64,000 nt of DNA from Betaproteobacteria bacterium (lineage in GTDB: Bacteria > Pseudomonadota > Gammaproteobacteria > Burkholderiales > SG8-39), in NCBI GenBank assembly GCA_016195915.1, contig JACPYS010000055.1:142057-206056 (forward strand), in the 5' to 3' direction. The position numbers and the translations under genes were made by a program. Below the pieces are notes generated by a model. It made no database searches. It was not told the DNA's origin and was given only the letters and a program-made list of their open reading frames with translations. Each line of letters starts with the position of its first letter. Positions within the stretch are counted from its first letter, which is position 1. This document shows positions 5,109 through 15,200 of the stretch, one piece after another.

Positions 5109-7595
5109 TCAGGTCGCAAATGTCTGGCGCGAGGATTCGCGCACATGGCTGAAGAAGCGGTGCCCGAGCTGCTCGCCGAGCCGGTAGCCGGCCCCGGAGC
5201 ATTCGTCGAGGAAATCTCCGAGCCGCTCGCTGCCGTGGTTCAGGTCGGCGCCGGGGTCGAGCGCGCGCAAGGCTGCCAGGGACGCGTCGAGCTTCTCCTC
5301 GCCGATGTCGCCGAACATGTTGCTCAGGCGCCGCGCATAATCGTGCAGGCCGTACACCTGGAAAGCGACCGAGCGCGGATTGGCGTCGTCGCACACCAGC
5401 AGGTCGAGCACCGGCAGCCATTCGGGGCGCGCCGAGTAGCGTGCCCGGTAGGTGATGATCGAGTCGGCGAGGCGCAGGAGCCATGACAGGTCGGTGTCGC
5501 GCGGACCCGCGAGCGCGTACTTGAGGTTGGCGCACAGGCTGCGCATGCGCTCGATGCGCCGGCCCACCGACAGGAAGCGCCAGCCGGGGTCTCGCGTCAT
5601 GCCATCGAGCACGAAACCCGATAGCGTGGTGAACGCCGCAATGTCGGCATCGAGTTTCACCAGCACGTCGGACAGCGTCTCGGTTCGCGGGCGGCTGCGG
5701 CCGATGGCGCGGCTCATGCGGTTGAGCGCGCGCCAGTTGTCGAGCGACAGGCGCTCGCGCAGGTGTGAAGCTACGCGGCCGAGCTCACGCACTTGGCTCG
5801 CCAACCCGGTGCGGGACTCATCCGAAATCGCTGCGCGCAGCTCGGACACCAGCTCGGCGTCGTCCGGATCGTGCTTCCCCGGTTCGAGGATCTCGGCGTG
5901 GCGCAGCAGCCCGACGATTACCGGTTGGGCGCCCGGGTCGTCACCCGGGGAATCGTCCACCAGGCGCGCAAGCGCCAGGCGCAGCAGGCGTGCGGTCGCG
6001 TCGCAGCGCTCGTGGTAGCGCCCGAACCAGTACAGGTTCTCGACCACGCGGCTCGACAGGTTGGTGCCGGCCCGCACCAGCTCCTGCGGCCCGATTGCGC
6101 GCCTGAGCAGGCTGAAGGTATTGACCTGTCCCGCCGCGAGCACCCAGGTGTCCTTGCTCGAACCACCGCGCTGCATCGAGATCACGCGCGCGTCCGCGCT
6201 TGCCACGCGAGTCAGGCCCCCGGGCATCACCACATAGCCGTTCGGGGTGGCGCAGGCATACACGCGCAGGCCGATCGCGCGCGACAGCATCCGCCGCGGG
6301 TGGGCCTTGTCCCACACCGGTGCCTGCGACAACTGCACGATCTCATGCGCCACGTAATCGTTCGGACGCGCGCGCAGCATCGCCACGACGCGCTTCCTGC
6401 CGCGCTCGTCGAGGTCCTCGCCGAACATCGGCTCCACACGCAGTTGCGGGGAAGCCGGCTTGATGATCAGCCGCTCGAGCTTGGCGACGGCATCCTCGAG
6501 CGCCGCCGGCTCGCCGCACCACCACGTGGCGACCGACGGCATCCTGAGCGCTTCGCCCAGCAGCTTCGTCGACAGGTTCGGCAGGAAACCGAACAAGGTA
6601 CTCGATTCGAGCAGGTTGGAGCCGAGTGCGTTCGCCACCAGCACGTTGCCGCGGCGCATCGCGTCCACCAGGCCCGGGATGCCGAGCGCCGAGTCGCCGC
6701 GCAGCTCGAGCGGATCGCAGAAGTCGTCGTCCAGGCGCCGCAGCATGGCGTGCACGCGCTTCAGGCCCGAGAGGGTCTTCAGCCACACGCAGCCCTCGCG
6801 CACGGTGAGGTCGGTGCCCTCGACCAGCGGCAGGCCGAGATAGCGCGCGAGGTAGGCGTGTTCGAAATAAGTCTCGTTGTGCGGCCCCGGTGTGAGCAGC
6901 ACGCTGAGCAGAGCCCCCGGCGCGCCAGGCCCACCCTGCGGTGCCCAATGCGCGAGGCTGTCGCGCAGCGTCGCGAAGAAACTCGCCAGATGCTGCACTT
7001 TCATGTCGCGGAACAGCTCGGGGAACGCACGGGAGATGACGATGCGGTTCTCGAGCGCGTAGCCTGCCCCCGAGGGCGCCTGCGTGCGGTCGCCGAGCAC
7101 CCACCATTGCCCGTCGGCCGAGCGCGAGAGGTCGGCGGCATACAGGTGCAGCATCACATCGCCGGGTGCTCTCGCGCCGTGGCAGGGGCGCAGGAAACCG
7201 GCGTGGCCGTGCACCAGCGCGCTCGGCAGCAGCCCTTCCTTCAGCAGCCGCTGCTCGCCGTACACGTCGACCAGGATCTTGTTGAGCAGCGTCGCGCGTT
7301 GCGCGATCGCCACCTCGATGCCGCTCCATTCCTGCTGCGGCAGGATCAGCGGCAGCAGGTCCAGTTCCCAGGGCCGGGTGGCGCCCTGCGGATCGGCGTA
7401 CACGTTGTAGGTGACGCCGTTCTCGCGCATCTGGCGCTGCACCGACTGCAGGCGCTCGCGATTGCGCTCCGGGGGTTCGGCCGCGAGCCGCTCGAGCATC
7501 GGCTTCCAGTGCGCGCGCGGCTCGATCGGCGCCGCGAACATCTCGTCGTAATGCTCGGTGTCCTGCGGATAGTCGGCGAGCAGCTCGCGGGGCAT
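5109..7595 (-). CDS. Circularly permuted ATP-grasp / alpha-E fusion protein
   Basis: An 828-aa two-part protein. Residues ~1-485 are a circularly permuted type 2 ATP-grasp domain, with blocks GVTYNVYADPQG, LTPGPHNETYFEHAYLARYL, VEGTDLTVREG and RRLDDDFCDPLELR. Residues ~500-828 are an all-helical alpha-E domain beginning LSSRVVENLYWFGRYHERCD. ATP-grasp enzymes form peptide-like bonds from a carboxylate via an acyl phosphate; alpha-E is an uncharacterised partner, separate in cluster 2. Where the stand-alone ATP-grasp has GSGGYGM, this one reads IIKPASPQLRVEPMFG, which I believe is usual for the fused branch. It is probably co-transcribed with the transglutaminase 13 bases downstream. It likely synthesises a small peptide or protein tag; the product is unknown. 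Confidence 0.85.
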   Translation of the reverse strand: MPRELLADYPQDTEHYDEMFAAPIEPRAHWKPMLERLAAEPPERNRERLQSVQRQMRENGVTYNVYADPQGATRPWELDLLPLILPQQEWSGIEVAIAQRATLLNKILVDVYGEQRLLKEGLLPSALVHGHAGFLRPCHGARAPGDVMLHLYAADLSRSADGQWWVLGDRTQAPSGAGYALENRIVISRAFPELFRDMKVQHLASFFATLRDSLAHWAPQGGPGAPGALLSVLLTPGPHNETYFEHAYLARYLGLPLVEGTDLTVREGCVWLKTLSGLKRVHAMLRRLDDDFCDPLELRGDSALGIPGLVDAMRRGNVLVANALGSNLLESSTLFGFLPNLSTKLLGEALRMPSVATWWCGEPAALEDAVAKLERLIIKPASPQLRVEPMFGEDLDERGRKRVVAMLRARPNDYVAHEIVQLSQAPVWDKAHPRRMLSRAIGLRVYACATPNGYVVMPGGLTRVASADARVISMQRGGSSKDTWVLAAGQVNTFSLLRRAIGPQELVRAGTNLSSRVVENLYWFGRYHERCDATARLLRLALARLVDDSPGDDPGAQPVIVGLLRHAEILEPGKHDPDDAELVSELRAAISDESRTGLASQVRELGRVASHLRERLSLDNWRALNRMSRAIGRSRPRTETLSDVLVKLDADIAAFTTLSGFVLDGMTRDPGWRFLSVGRRIERMRSLCANLKYALAGPRDTDLSWLLRLADSIITYRARYSARPEWLPVLDLLVCDDANPRSVAFQVYGLHDYARRLSNMFGDIGEEKLDASLAALRALDPGADLNHGSERLGDFLDECSGAGYRLGEQLGHRFFSHVRESSRQTFAT

Positions 7596-7629
7596 GGCGC
7601 GGCGCAGAGTAGCATCAAATTGCGCGGCG

Positions 7630-8622
7630 TCAGCGCGCAGCGTCGCCCATGCGGTAGTCGTGCGTAAGTTCGTCGAGACGTCTCTTCAACGCGGGGTCGA
7701 GCTTGAATTCGGCCGCAGCGATACTTGCCTTGAGCTGATCCGGATTGCTCGCGCCGATAATCGGCGTGGTGATCGCCGGGTGGGCGAGCACCCAGGCGAT
7801 GGCGAGCGTCGCGGGCTCGGCGCCCGCTTCCCTGGCAAGCGCGGTGAACGCGTCCACCGTGTCAAACTCACGATCACGCCAGTAACGCTCGCTGTACATC
7901 TTGCCCGCGCTGCCGAGGCCGAAGCGCGAGTCGCCGGCCGGCGGCCTTGCGCGCTTGTGCTTGCCGGTGAGCAGGCCGGCGGCCAGCGGGTTGTAGGGCA
8001 TCACTGCGAGGCTTTCCTCCTCGCACAGCGGCAGCAGTTCGCGCTCGATCTGGCGGAACAGCAGGTTGTAGCGTGGTTGCACCGATACGAACTTCGCGAG
8101 TCCAAGCGCTTCGCTGCGGCCGAGCGCGCGCGCGACCCGGTAGGCATGGTAGTTGGAGACGCCCACGTAGCGCGCCTTGCCGCTTCGCACGACGGCGTCG
8201 AAGGTTTCGAGCGTTTCATCGACCGGCGTATGCGCGTCGAAGTGATGCACCTGGTAGAGATCCACGTAGTCGGTTCCCAGGCGTTTGAGCGACGCGTCGA
8301 TCGAGGCGAGCACGTGCTTTCGGGACGTGCCCTGCTGCCACGGTGCCGGTCCCATCTTGCCGCTGCACTTCGTCGCGAGGACGAATTTCTCCCTTTTGCC
8401 GCGCAGCCAGCTTCCGACGAACTCCTCGGTGCGGCCCACGTCCGCGAGCGTGGCGCCCATCGGATAGACGTCGGCGGTATCGATGAAGGTGATGCCAGCC
8501 TGCTCCGCCGCATCGAGAATCGCGAACGAGGCCTTCTCGTCGCACTGCAGACCGAAGGTCATGGTGCCAAGACAGAGGCGCGAGACTTGCAGGCCGGTGC
8601 GGCCGAAGCGTACGTGTTGCAT
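7630..8622 (-). CDS. Aldo/keto reductase
   Basis: A 330-aa NADPH-dependent oxidoreductase with a TIM-barrel fold. The catalytic tetrad is in place: Asp48 and Tyr53 (DTADVY), Lys85 (ATK) and His126 (QVHHFD). The C-terminal cofactor motif is PIIGASNPDQL. The form, with MQHVRFGRTGLQVSRLCLGTM at the start and RYVGVSNYHAY in the middle, matches the YajO/PdxI-like general stress branch of the family. It shares the strand with the amidoligase genes but is separated from them by 34 bases. The substrate cannot be read from sequence. Confidence 0.88.
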   Translation of the reverse strand: MQHVRFGRTGLQVSRLCLGTMTFGLQCDEKASFAILDAAEQAGITFIDTADVYPMGATLADVGRTEEFVGSWLRGKREKFVLATKCSGKMGPAPWQQGTSRKHVLASIDASLKRLGTDYVDLYQVHHFDAHTPVDETLETFDAVVRSGKARYVGVSNYHAYRVARALGRSEALGLAKFVSVQPRYNLLFRQIERELLPLCEEESLAVMPYNPLAAGLLTGKHKRARPPAGDSRFGLGSAGKMYSERYWRDREFDTVDAFTALAREAGAEPATLAIAWVLAHPAITTPIIGASNPDQLKASIAAAEFKLDPALKRRLDELTHDYRMGDAAR

Positions 8623-8637
8623 GGGTTTCCTTTCCTG

Positions 8638-9441
8638 CTATTTTGTCGAAGAGGGTGCGACCGGGGCGCTTCGCATGCCTGCGCCGTCGAACGCACGGCG
8701 AACTATGCCTGAAGATTTCGCCTCCTCGATGAACTGGCTGACGTAGGCGAGGGCGGCGGGGTGGTTCTTCGGCACTGCGACAGCGGTACCGGTGGCGTGG
8801 AAGTGGCCGTCCAGAATGCGCGAACCCGGAATCTGCGGTTGGAGCCCCCGCAGCGAATCGCGGCCGAGCGCGATCGCGTCGAGCTCGCCGGCCTTCATTC
8901 TTGCGACCATCTCGTCCACGGTGCGAAAGCTGATGACCCGGGTGTTCTTCAACGTGGCTATCGCGGTGCGCGCGGTGGTGGTGTTCGCAATGCCTGCGAC
9001 GCGTACGCCCGGCTGGTCCACTTCCGCGAGCGTGCTGATCGGCGAACCCGCCCTCACCATGTAGGTGCTGGTCGAGAGGTAATAGGCTGGGCCGAAATCC
9101 ACCAGCTTCCTGCGCTCGGCGTCCTCCGGCATGAATGCGGCGTCCCATTCGCCTTTCGGCCCTGCGGCGGTGACTTCGCCGGAGTTCGGATAAATGACGA
9201 GTTCGAGCGTTGCGTCGAGTTTCTTCGCGAGCGCATTGGCCAGATCGACTGTCACACCGCGCGGCTGGCCTGTGGCTGGATCCCGGGTCGCCCAGAAGGC
9301 CGAAGGGGAGGCGCCGATGCCGATGCCGACCCGAAGTTTCCCGGTGGGGAGGAGTTCCCTTCTGGCCTGGTCCTCGGGAAGCGAGGCGCAGGCGGCGAGC
9401 GCTGCGGTTGCAAGCATCAGACTCCACCCGGCGGGATGCAT
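8638..9441 (-). CDS. Periplasmic binding lipoprotein (SBP family 3-like)
   Basis: A 267-aa protein with a lipoprotein signal: a short hydrophobic run ending LAAC, lipid-modified Cys18. The mature part follows family 3 solute-binding proteins (ELLPTGKLRVGIGIGASPSA, GVTVDLANALAKKLDATLEL, EWDAAFMPEDAERRKLVDFG). These bind amino acids or related small molecules for ABC uptake. No permease or ATPase of the amino-acid type lies next to it, so it is an orphan receptor or works with a distant transporter. It is encoded 15 bases upstream of the aldo-keto reductase, same strand. Confidence 0.8.
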   Translation of the reverse strand: MHPAGWSLMLATAALAACASLPEDQARRELLPTGKLRVGIGIGASPSAFWATRDPATGQPRGVTVDLANALAKKLDATLELVIYPNSGEVTAAGPKGEWDAAFMPEDAERRKLVDFGPAYYLSTSTYMVRAGSPISTLAEVDQPGVRVAGIANTTTARTAIATLKNTRVISFRTVDEMVARMKAGELDAIALGRDSLRGLQPQIPGSRILDGHFHATGTAVAVPKNHPAALAYVSQFIEEAKSSGIVRRAFDGAGMRSAPVAPSSTK

Positions 9442-9507
9442 GTCGCCTCCGGCAAAGAGGCGCCATGGTAGCCGACGGCGCGGCGGCGACGCCCGGGCGT
9501 GACCACG

Positions 9508-11457
9508 TCAGGCACGCGTCACAATCGGCGCGTCGTCAGTGCCGGAATCGGGCATTGCCTCGACGACCGCTGTATCGGGAGGCGGCTCATCAGTCAGTTC
9601 GACAGCCGTTTCCGTTGCTACCACATCGTGCGCAAGAAACCCGCCGGACTGGTGTTTCCACAATCGGTAGTAATGGCCCCCGAGGCGCAGCAGCTCGTCG
9701 TGCGAGCCCTGCTCGACGATGCGCCCCTCTTCCAGCACGACCAGGCGATCCATGCGCGCGATGGTCGACAGGCGGTGCGCGATCGCGATGACTGTCTTGC
9801 CTTCCATCAGTCCGAGCAGTTGCTCCTGGATGGCAAGCTCGACTTCGCTGTCGAGCGCCGAAGTCGCCTCGTCGAGCACCAGGATCGGCGCGTCCTTCAG
9901 TACCACGCGCGCGATCGCCACGCGCTGGCGCTGTCCGCCCGAGAGCTTGACGCCGCGCTCGCCAACATGGGCGTCGTAGCCCTTGCGGCCCTTCCAGTCC
10001 TGCAGCCCGAGGATGAACTCGTGCGCCTGCGCCTTCCGCGCGGCCGCGCGCACCAGGTCATCGCTAGCGCCAGGGCGGCCATAGCGGATGTTGGCGGAGA
10101 TCGAGCGGTGCAGGAGTGACGTGTCCTGCGTCACCATGCCGATGGCCGCGCGCAGGCTCTCCTGCGCAACCTCGCCGATGTCCTGGCCGTCGATGCGGAT
10201 CCTGCCTTTTTCAGGCTCGTAGAAACGCAGCAGCAGGTTCACCAGTGTCGATTTGCCCGCGCCCGAACGTCCGACCAGCCCGACCCGCTCGCCGGGGCGG
10301 ATCTCGAAGCTCAAACGATCGAGCACGGGACTGGCATCCTGCCTGCCGTAGCTGAATGAAACGTCCTCGAAGCGGATCTCGCCGCGCGATACCTCCAGCC
10401 TGCTCGCGTCCGGCCGGTCGACGCCGCTCAACGGCAGCGCGATCGTCTGCATGCCTTCCTGCACCACGCCGATGTTCTCAAAAATACCGGCGACCTCCCA
10501 GCTCACCCAGCCGGCGACGTTGGTGATCTGCCAGGCAAGCGGCAGCGCCGTGGCCACCACGCCGGCGTTCACCGTGCCCTGCGCCCACAGCCAGATGCCG
10601 ATTGCCGCGGTGCCAGTGAGCAAGGCCGCGTTCATCGCAGCCAGCCAGAACATGAATTGCGAAATCAGGCGCATGTGCGCGCCGATGGCGGCCTGGTGCT
10701 CGTCGATCACTTCGCTGACATAGGCGTCTTCATCGGACAGCCGCGCAAACAGCTTGACGGTCAGGATGTTGGTGTAGCTGTCGACGATCCGCGCCATCAC
10801 CAGCGAGCGGACTTCCGAACTGGCCCTGGCGAGGTCGCGCATGCGCGGCACGAAGTGGCGCAGGAATACCAGGTAGCCGAGGAACCACGCGAGCGTGGGC
10901 AGGCCCAGCCGCCAGTCCGCTGCAGCCATCAGCGCAAACGCGCTGACGCCATACACCGCGATGTACCAGACCGCGCGGATGCTCGACATCACGCTTTCGC
11001 GCAGGGAATTGGCCGTCTGCATCACGCGGTTGGCGATGCGACCGGCGAAGTCGTTCTGGAAGAACGCCAGTCCCTGGCGCAGCACATGCCAGTGGCTCTG
11101 CCAGCGGATCAGGCTGGTGGCGCCCGGAATCAGCGTGTTCTGGCGAATCGCGATGTCGAGGAGCAGCACCAGCGGGCGGACGATGAGCACCAGTGCCACC
11201 ATGCCGAGCAGCATCGGCGCCTGTTGCGCGAGGGCCGCCTCGCGGTCGGCGGCTTCCATCAGCGAAACCAGCTTGCCGATGAATACGGGAATCACCGTGT
11301 CGATCAGCGCCACCGCCAGACTGGTCGCGAACATCAGCGCATACCAGCTCCGGGTCTGGCGCACGAAGTGCCAGTAGAAGCCGATCAGGTCGGGCGGCGG
11401 CGTCCCCGGGCCCACGCTGGCCGTGCCGCGAATCCGGGATTGGAGATACTTGAACAT
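9508..11457 (-). CDS. MsbA-like ABC exporter (fused permease and ATPase)
   Basis: A 649-aa half-transporter. Six membrane segments lie in residues ~35-310. The ATPase follows, with Walker A GRSGAGKST at 396-404, the signature LSGGQRQRVAIAR, and Walker B ILVLDEATSALD. The domain order and single polypeptide are those of exporters for lipids, peptides or drugs; it should act as a homodimer in the inner membrane. The last ~40 residues are an unusual acidic tail (TELTDEPPPDTAVVEAMP region) after the ATPase. It lies between two amidoligase clusters on the same strand. That makes it a candidate exporter for their product, but this is only a guess from position. Confidence 0.88.
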   Translation of the reverse strand: MFKYLQSRIRGTASVGPGTPPPDLIGFYWHFVRQTRSWYALMFATSLAVALIDTVIPVFIGKLVSLMEAADREAALAQQAPMLLGMVALVLIVRPLVLLLDIAIRQNTLIPGATSLIRWQSHWHVLRQGLAFFQNDFAGRIANRVMQTANSLRESVMSSIRAVWYIAVYGVSAFALMAAADWRLGLPTLAWFLGYLVFLRHFVPRMRDLARASSEVRSLVMARIVDSYTNILTVKLFARLSDEDAYVSEVIDEHQAAIGAHMRLISQFMFWLAAMNAALLTGTAAIGIWLWAQGTVNAGVVATALPLAWQITNVAGWVSWEVAGIFENIGVVQEGMQTIALPLSGVDRPDASRLEVSRGEIRFEDVSFSYGRQDASPVLDRLSFEIRPGERVGLVGRSGAGKSTLVNLLLRFYEPEKGRIRIDGQDIGEVAQESLRAAIGMVTQDTSLLHRSISANIRYGRPGASDDLVRAAARKAQAHEFILGLQDWKGRKGYDAHVGERGVKLSGGQRQRVAIARVVLKDAPILVLDEATSALDSEVELAIQEQLLGLMEGKTVIAIAHRLSTIARMDRLVVLEEGRIVEQGSHDELLRLGGHYYRLWKHQSGGFLAHDVVATETAVELTDEPPPDTAVVEAMPDSGTDDAPIVTRA

Positions 11458-11752
11458 GCTCAGCGCCGGGACGGTTCGAGCGACTTGCTGGAGTGCTTCA
11501 GGGTGATCATGCGGGGTCGCTTTTGCGTGCTTGCCGACCCCGCATGGAAATCGATCTTGCTGTCGTTCAACTTCAAAGCGAGGATTCGGGCTGGCCGCCG
11601 AGCATGATCAAGCGCGGGCTTGACTGATGGCGTGTATTGATGTTTCCGAGGAGGATTGGCTCGATCGCATCGGAAAATATCCCGCGATTCTCTTGTTGGG
11701 AAAGTCTATAGCTCGACGTGGCGGGCTGGCGCGCCATCTTGCATGACCACGC
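11458..11752. other. Intergenic region with hairpin; no convincing gene
   Basis: About 295 bases between the exporter and the 122-aa unknown gene. It holds the perfect hairpin at 11508-11546 and a 39-codon plus-strand frame (11627-11746, beginning ACIDVSEEDWLDRIGKYPA). That frame has no clear ribosome binding site or recognisable family, and I do not call it a gene. The base composition from about 11640 to 12120 is lower in GC than the neighbours. Confidence 0.5.
11508..11546. promoter_or_regulatory. Perfect 12-bp inverted repeat upstream of the ABC exporter
   Basis: CATGCGGGGTCG at 11508-11519 is repeated exactly inverted at 11535-11546, with a 15-base loop. It lies 51 bases before the exporter start. 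There is no T-run on either side, so a simple intrinsic terminator is unlikely. A regulator binding site or an RNA structure in the exporter leader is more plausible. Confidence 0.5.
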
Positions 11753-12121
11753 TCACGCAGTCTCACTGCGGGCGGTAGCATCCAACACGGCACGCAGGAA
11801 CGTTTTGTCGTCAATGGCTGACTGAACCGCAGCGCGTTGCTTGGCTTCTGCAAGTGCGAATAGCTTTTGCTCGTAGAGTTCGACGAGCGCTTTCAAACGA
11901 TTGGGATCGGCTCGATACTCGAAAAGATTCGCTCGATCGAGGCCGGCATTTCGAAGTTCTGCTCTCAGCCAAAGGATTATCGAAAGCCGAAGGGTGGACG
12001 GAGATTGCCTCTCTGCTGCTTCGGCGCGCGCGCGATCGGCGCTTAGCCGTCCGATGTATGTGCCGATGATATCCTCAGCAAGCTCTGATTGAACTTGCAA
12101 CTCGGTAATAGGGGTGGTCAC
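11753..12121 (-). CDS. Unknown 122-aa helical protein
   Basis: Not recognised. A predicted all-alpha, highly charged protein (TELQVQSELAEDIIGTYIG, then RLSIILWLRAELRNAGLD, then LVELYEQKLFALAEAKQRA). No signal peptide, membrane segment or metal motif is seen. It starts with GTG at 12121, preceded by GAAAGG at 12132-12137. Its GC content is lower than that of flanking genes, suggesting separate acquisition. It lies between the ABC exporter and amidoligase cluster 2, on the same strand as both, so it may belong to that system. Confidence 0.55.
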   Translation of the reverse strand: MTTPITELQVQSELAEDIIGTYIGRLSADRARAEAAERQSPSTLRLSIILWLRAELRNAGLDRANLFEYRADPNRLKALVELYEQKLFALAEAKQRAAVQSAIDDKTFLRAVLDATARSETA

Positions 12122-12214
12122 GGCAATGCACCTTTCCGAGTGATTCTAGCACTGGCCAGCTTGGTTAGACTCGCCCCGACGTTGAAAGCTTCCAGCCGTG
12201 CGCATTTACCGTCC

Positions 12215-15200
12215 TCAACCCTCGCGCCGCAGGTCGAGCGTAAACGGGAAGCTCGGATTGCGCTCCTCGGCCCGTACCTCCATTCGCCCCGGCGTATGCC
12301 CCATGCGCACGAACCGCGCCAATCTTCGCCCTTCCGCCTCGAAAGCGTTGACCGGAAACGTGTCATGGCTGCGCCCGCCAGGATGGGCGACGTGGTACTG
12401 GCAGCCGCCGAGTGAACGATGATTCCAGGTGTCTACCAGGTCGAACACCAGCGGCGCGTGCACGCCGATGGTCGGATGCAGCGCGGAGGGCGGCGCCCAG
12501 GCGCGGTAGCGCACGCCGGCCACGCATTCCCCCGCATTGCCGGTGGGGGTGAGCGGCACCGCGCGGCCGTTGCAGGTGAGGATGAAACGCTCGCCGACGA
12601 AGCCGATCGCCTTCACCTGCAAGCGCTCGAGCGACGAATCCACGTAGCGCGCCATTGCGCCCTGCGCGCCTTCCTCGCCCAACACGTGCCAGGGCTCGAG
12701 CGCCGCGCGCAGCTCGATGTGCGCACCCTGCGCTGCGAACTCGCCATAGCGCGGGAAGCGGAATTCGACGAACGGGTCGAACCAGCGCTCCTCGAACGCG
12801 AACCCTGCGCGCCGCAGGTCGTGCGCCACGTCGCGGATGTCCTCGGTGACGAAGTGCGGCAGCATCCAGCGATCGTGCAGTTGCGTGTCCCAGGGGACCA
12901 GCTTTCCCCGGTAGGGCTCCGCCCAGAAGCGTGCCACGAGCGCGCGCAGCAGCAGCATCTGGCACAGGCTCATCTGCGCATGCGGCGGCATCTCGAAGGC
13001 GCGGAATTCCACCAGCCCCAGACGGCCGGCTGGCCCGTCCGGTGAATAGAGCTTGTCGATGCAGAACTCGGCCCGGTGCGTGTTCCCGGTCAGGTCGGTG
13101 AGCAGGTTCCGCAGCAGCCGGTCGACCAGCCAGGGCCGTTTGCTTTCCTCCGCATCGGGCAATGCCTTCTCGATTTGCTCGAAGGCGATTCCAAGTTCGT
13201 AGAGCTTGTCGTCGCGCGCCTCGTCGACGCGCGGCGCCTGGCTGGTCGGCCCGATGAAGGTGCCGGAGAACAGGTACGAAAGGGCTGGGTGGTTCTGCCA
13301 ATAGGTGATGAGGCTCTTCAGCAGGTCGGGACGGCGCAGCCAGAGGCTGTCGGAGGCCGTCGTCGCACCGAGCGTCACATGATTGCCGCCGCCCGTGCCG
13401 GTGTGGCGGCCGTCGAGCATGAACTTTTCGGTGCCCAGCCGCGACTGGCGCGCTTCCTCGTAGAGGACCTGCGTGTTCTCCACCAGTTCGCGCCAGTTCG
13501 ATGACGGATGGATGTTGACTTCGATCACGCCCGGGTCGGGCGTCACGGCAAGCAGATTCACGCGGGGGTCGCGCGGCGGGGGATAGCCTTCGAGCCGCAG
13601 CGGCATCTGCAATTGCGCCGCGGTCTTCTCGATCGCCGCGACGAGCGCGAGATAGTCCTCGATGCGCGTGATGGGCGGAAGGAACACGTACAAGCGCCCG
13701 TCGCGCACCTCGACGCACAGCGCGGTATGCACGACTTCGCGCGGCTTGGGTTGTTCCTTCGGTTTTGCGATCTTCCCGCGCGCGACGGGCTTGACCGAGT
13801 GCGGATCGTCGATCTGCAACCGGACCTCGAAGGGATCGACCGGGGATTGCCGCTCCCGTTCTTTCGGCACTACCCACGGCAGGGTCGAGAGCGGCAGGCG
13901 CAGTCCGACCGGCGAGTCTCCCGCCACGAGGTAGAGGTGCTCGCGTTTGAGAGGCCACCGGCTCGAGCCCCAGACCACCGCGTTGATGCTGAGGATTTCG
14001 TCTGCGGACTTCGACGACCGTCGCTCTACGGGTTTCAACGGCAGCACGTAGCCGGCCGGTTCGCCCAGGCCGCGCGCCAGCACGCGCGCGAGGCGCCTGC
14101 GTTCATCCGGATCCTTCAGGTCGGCCTTGCGCGGATCGATGTTGACCGGCAGCGACTGTTCCAGATGGAGCACCTGCCAGATATCTTCGTAGGCGGGGAT
14201 GGCATGCGCCGGATGCAACCCCAGATGCCCGGCCAGTGCCTCGATGAATTTCCTCGCATCCGCCGCGCTGTAACCGTAGTCCTTGCCATCCTGCGCGATC
14301 AGGGACGGATCGCGCCAGACCGGCTTGCCGTCGGCGCGCCAGTAGATTCCCAGTGCCCAGCGTGGCAGCGCTTCGCCGGGGTACCACTTGCCCTGCCCGT
14401 AATGCAGCATTCCGCCCGGCGCAAACCGGGCCTTCAGCCGTTGCATGAGCGTTTCCGCAAGCTCGAACTTCTTCGGCGACAGCGCGGCGATGTTCCATTC
14501 CGGCCCGTCCATGTCGTCGATCGACACGAAGGTCGGCTCGCCGCCCTGGGTGAGCCTCACGTCGCGTTCGAGCAAAGCCACATCCACGCGCTCGCCCAGC
14601 GCCTGCATCGCCAGCCAGTCCGCGTCGGTGTAAGGCTTGGTGACGCGCGGCGCTTCCCACACTCGCGCCACCGTCATCACGTGGGAAAACTCGACCTCGC
14701 AGGGCTCCGTTACGCCGCTCACCGGCGACGCACTGTCCGGATCCGGCGTGCATGCAAGCGGAATATGTCCTTCGCCTGCGAACAGTCCCGAGGTCGCATC
14801 GAGGCCCACCCAGCCGGCACCGGGCAGGTACACCTCGCACCAGGCATGCAGGTCGGTGAAATCCACCTCGGTGCCTGAGGGGCCGTCGAGGGATTTCTGG
14901 TCGGCTTTGAGCTGAATCAGGTAGCCCGAGACGAAACGCGCCGCAAGCCCCAGATGGCGCATCAGTTGCACCATCAGCCAGCCGGAATCGCGGCAGGATC
15001 CGGTTGCCTTGCCGAGGGTTTCCTCCGGGGTCTGGATTCCCGGTTCGAGCCGTATCACGTAGCGCACGTCCCGCTGGATACGCTGGTTCAGCTCCACCAG
15101 GAAATCATTGGTCGGCATCGACAAGGGCGACACTTTGGCCAGGTAGGCTTTGAACAGCGGCGTCACCGGCAGCTTCGTCGTATACGGCGACAGTTCGTGC

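Noticed and set aside
5793..7667. Long plus-strand frame (624 codons) across the ATP-grasp/alpha-E gene
   Set aside because: It is antisense to a well-recognised gene in GC-rich DNA, its protein is rich in Arg/His/Gln/Ala without any family motif, and the opposite strand explains the region.
11627..11746. 39-codon plus-strand frame in the exporter upstream region
   Set aside because: No ribosome site, no similarity; too short to support without other evidence.
13508..14878. Long plus-strand frame (456 codons) inside the DUF2126 gene
   Set aside because: Antisense shadow; no motif, no ribosome site, composition typical of GC-driven open frames.
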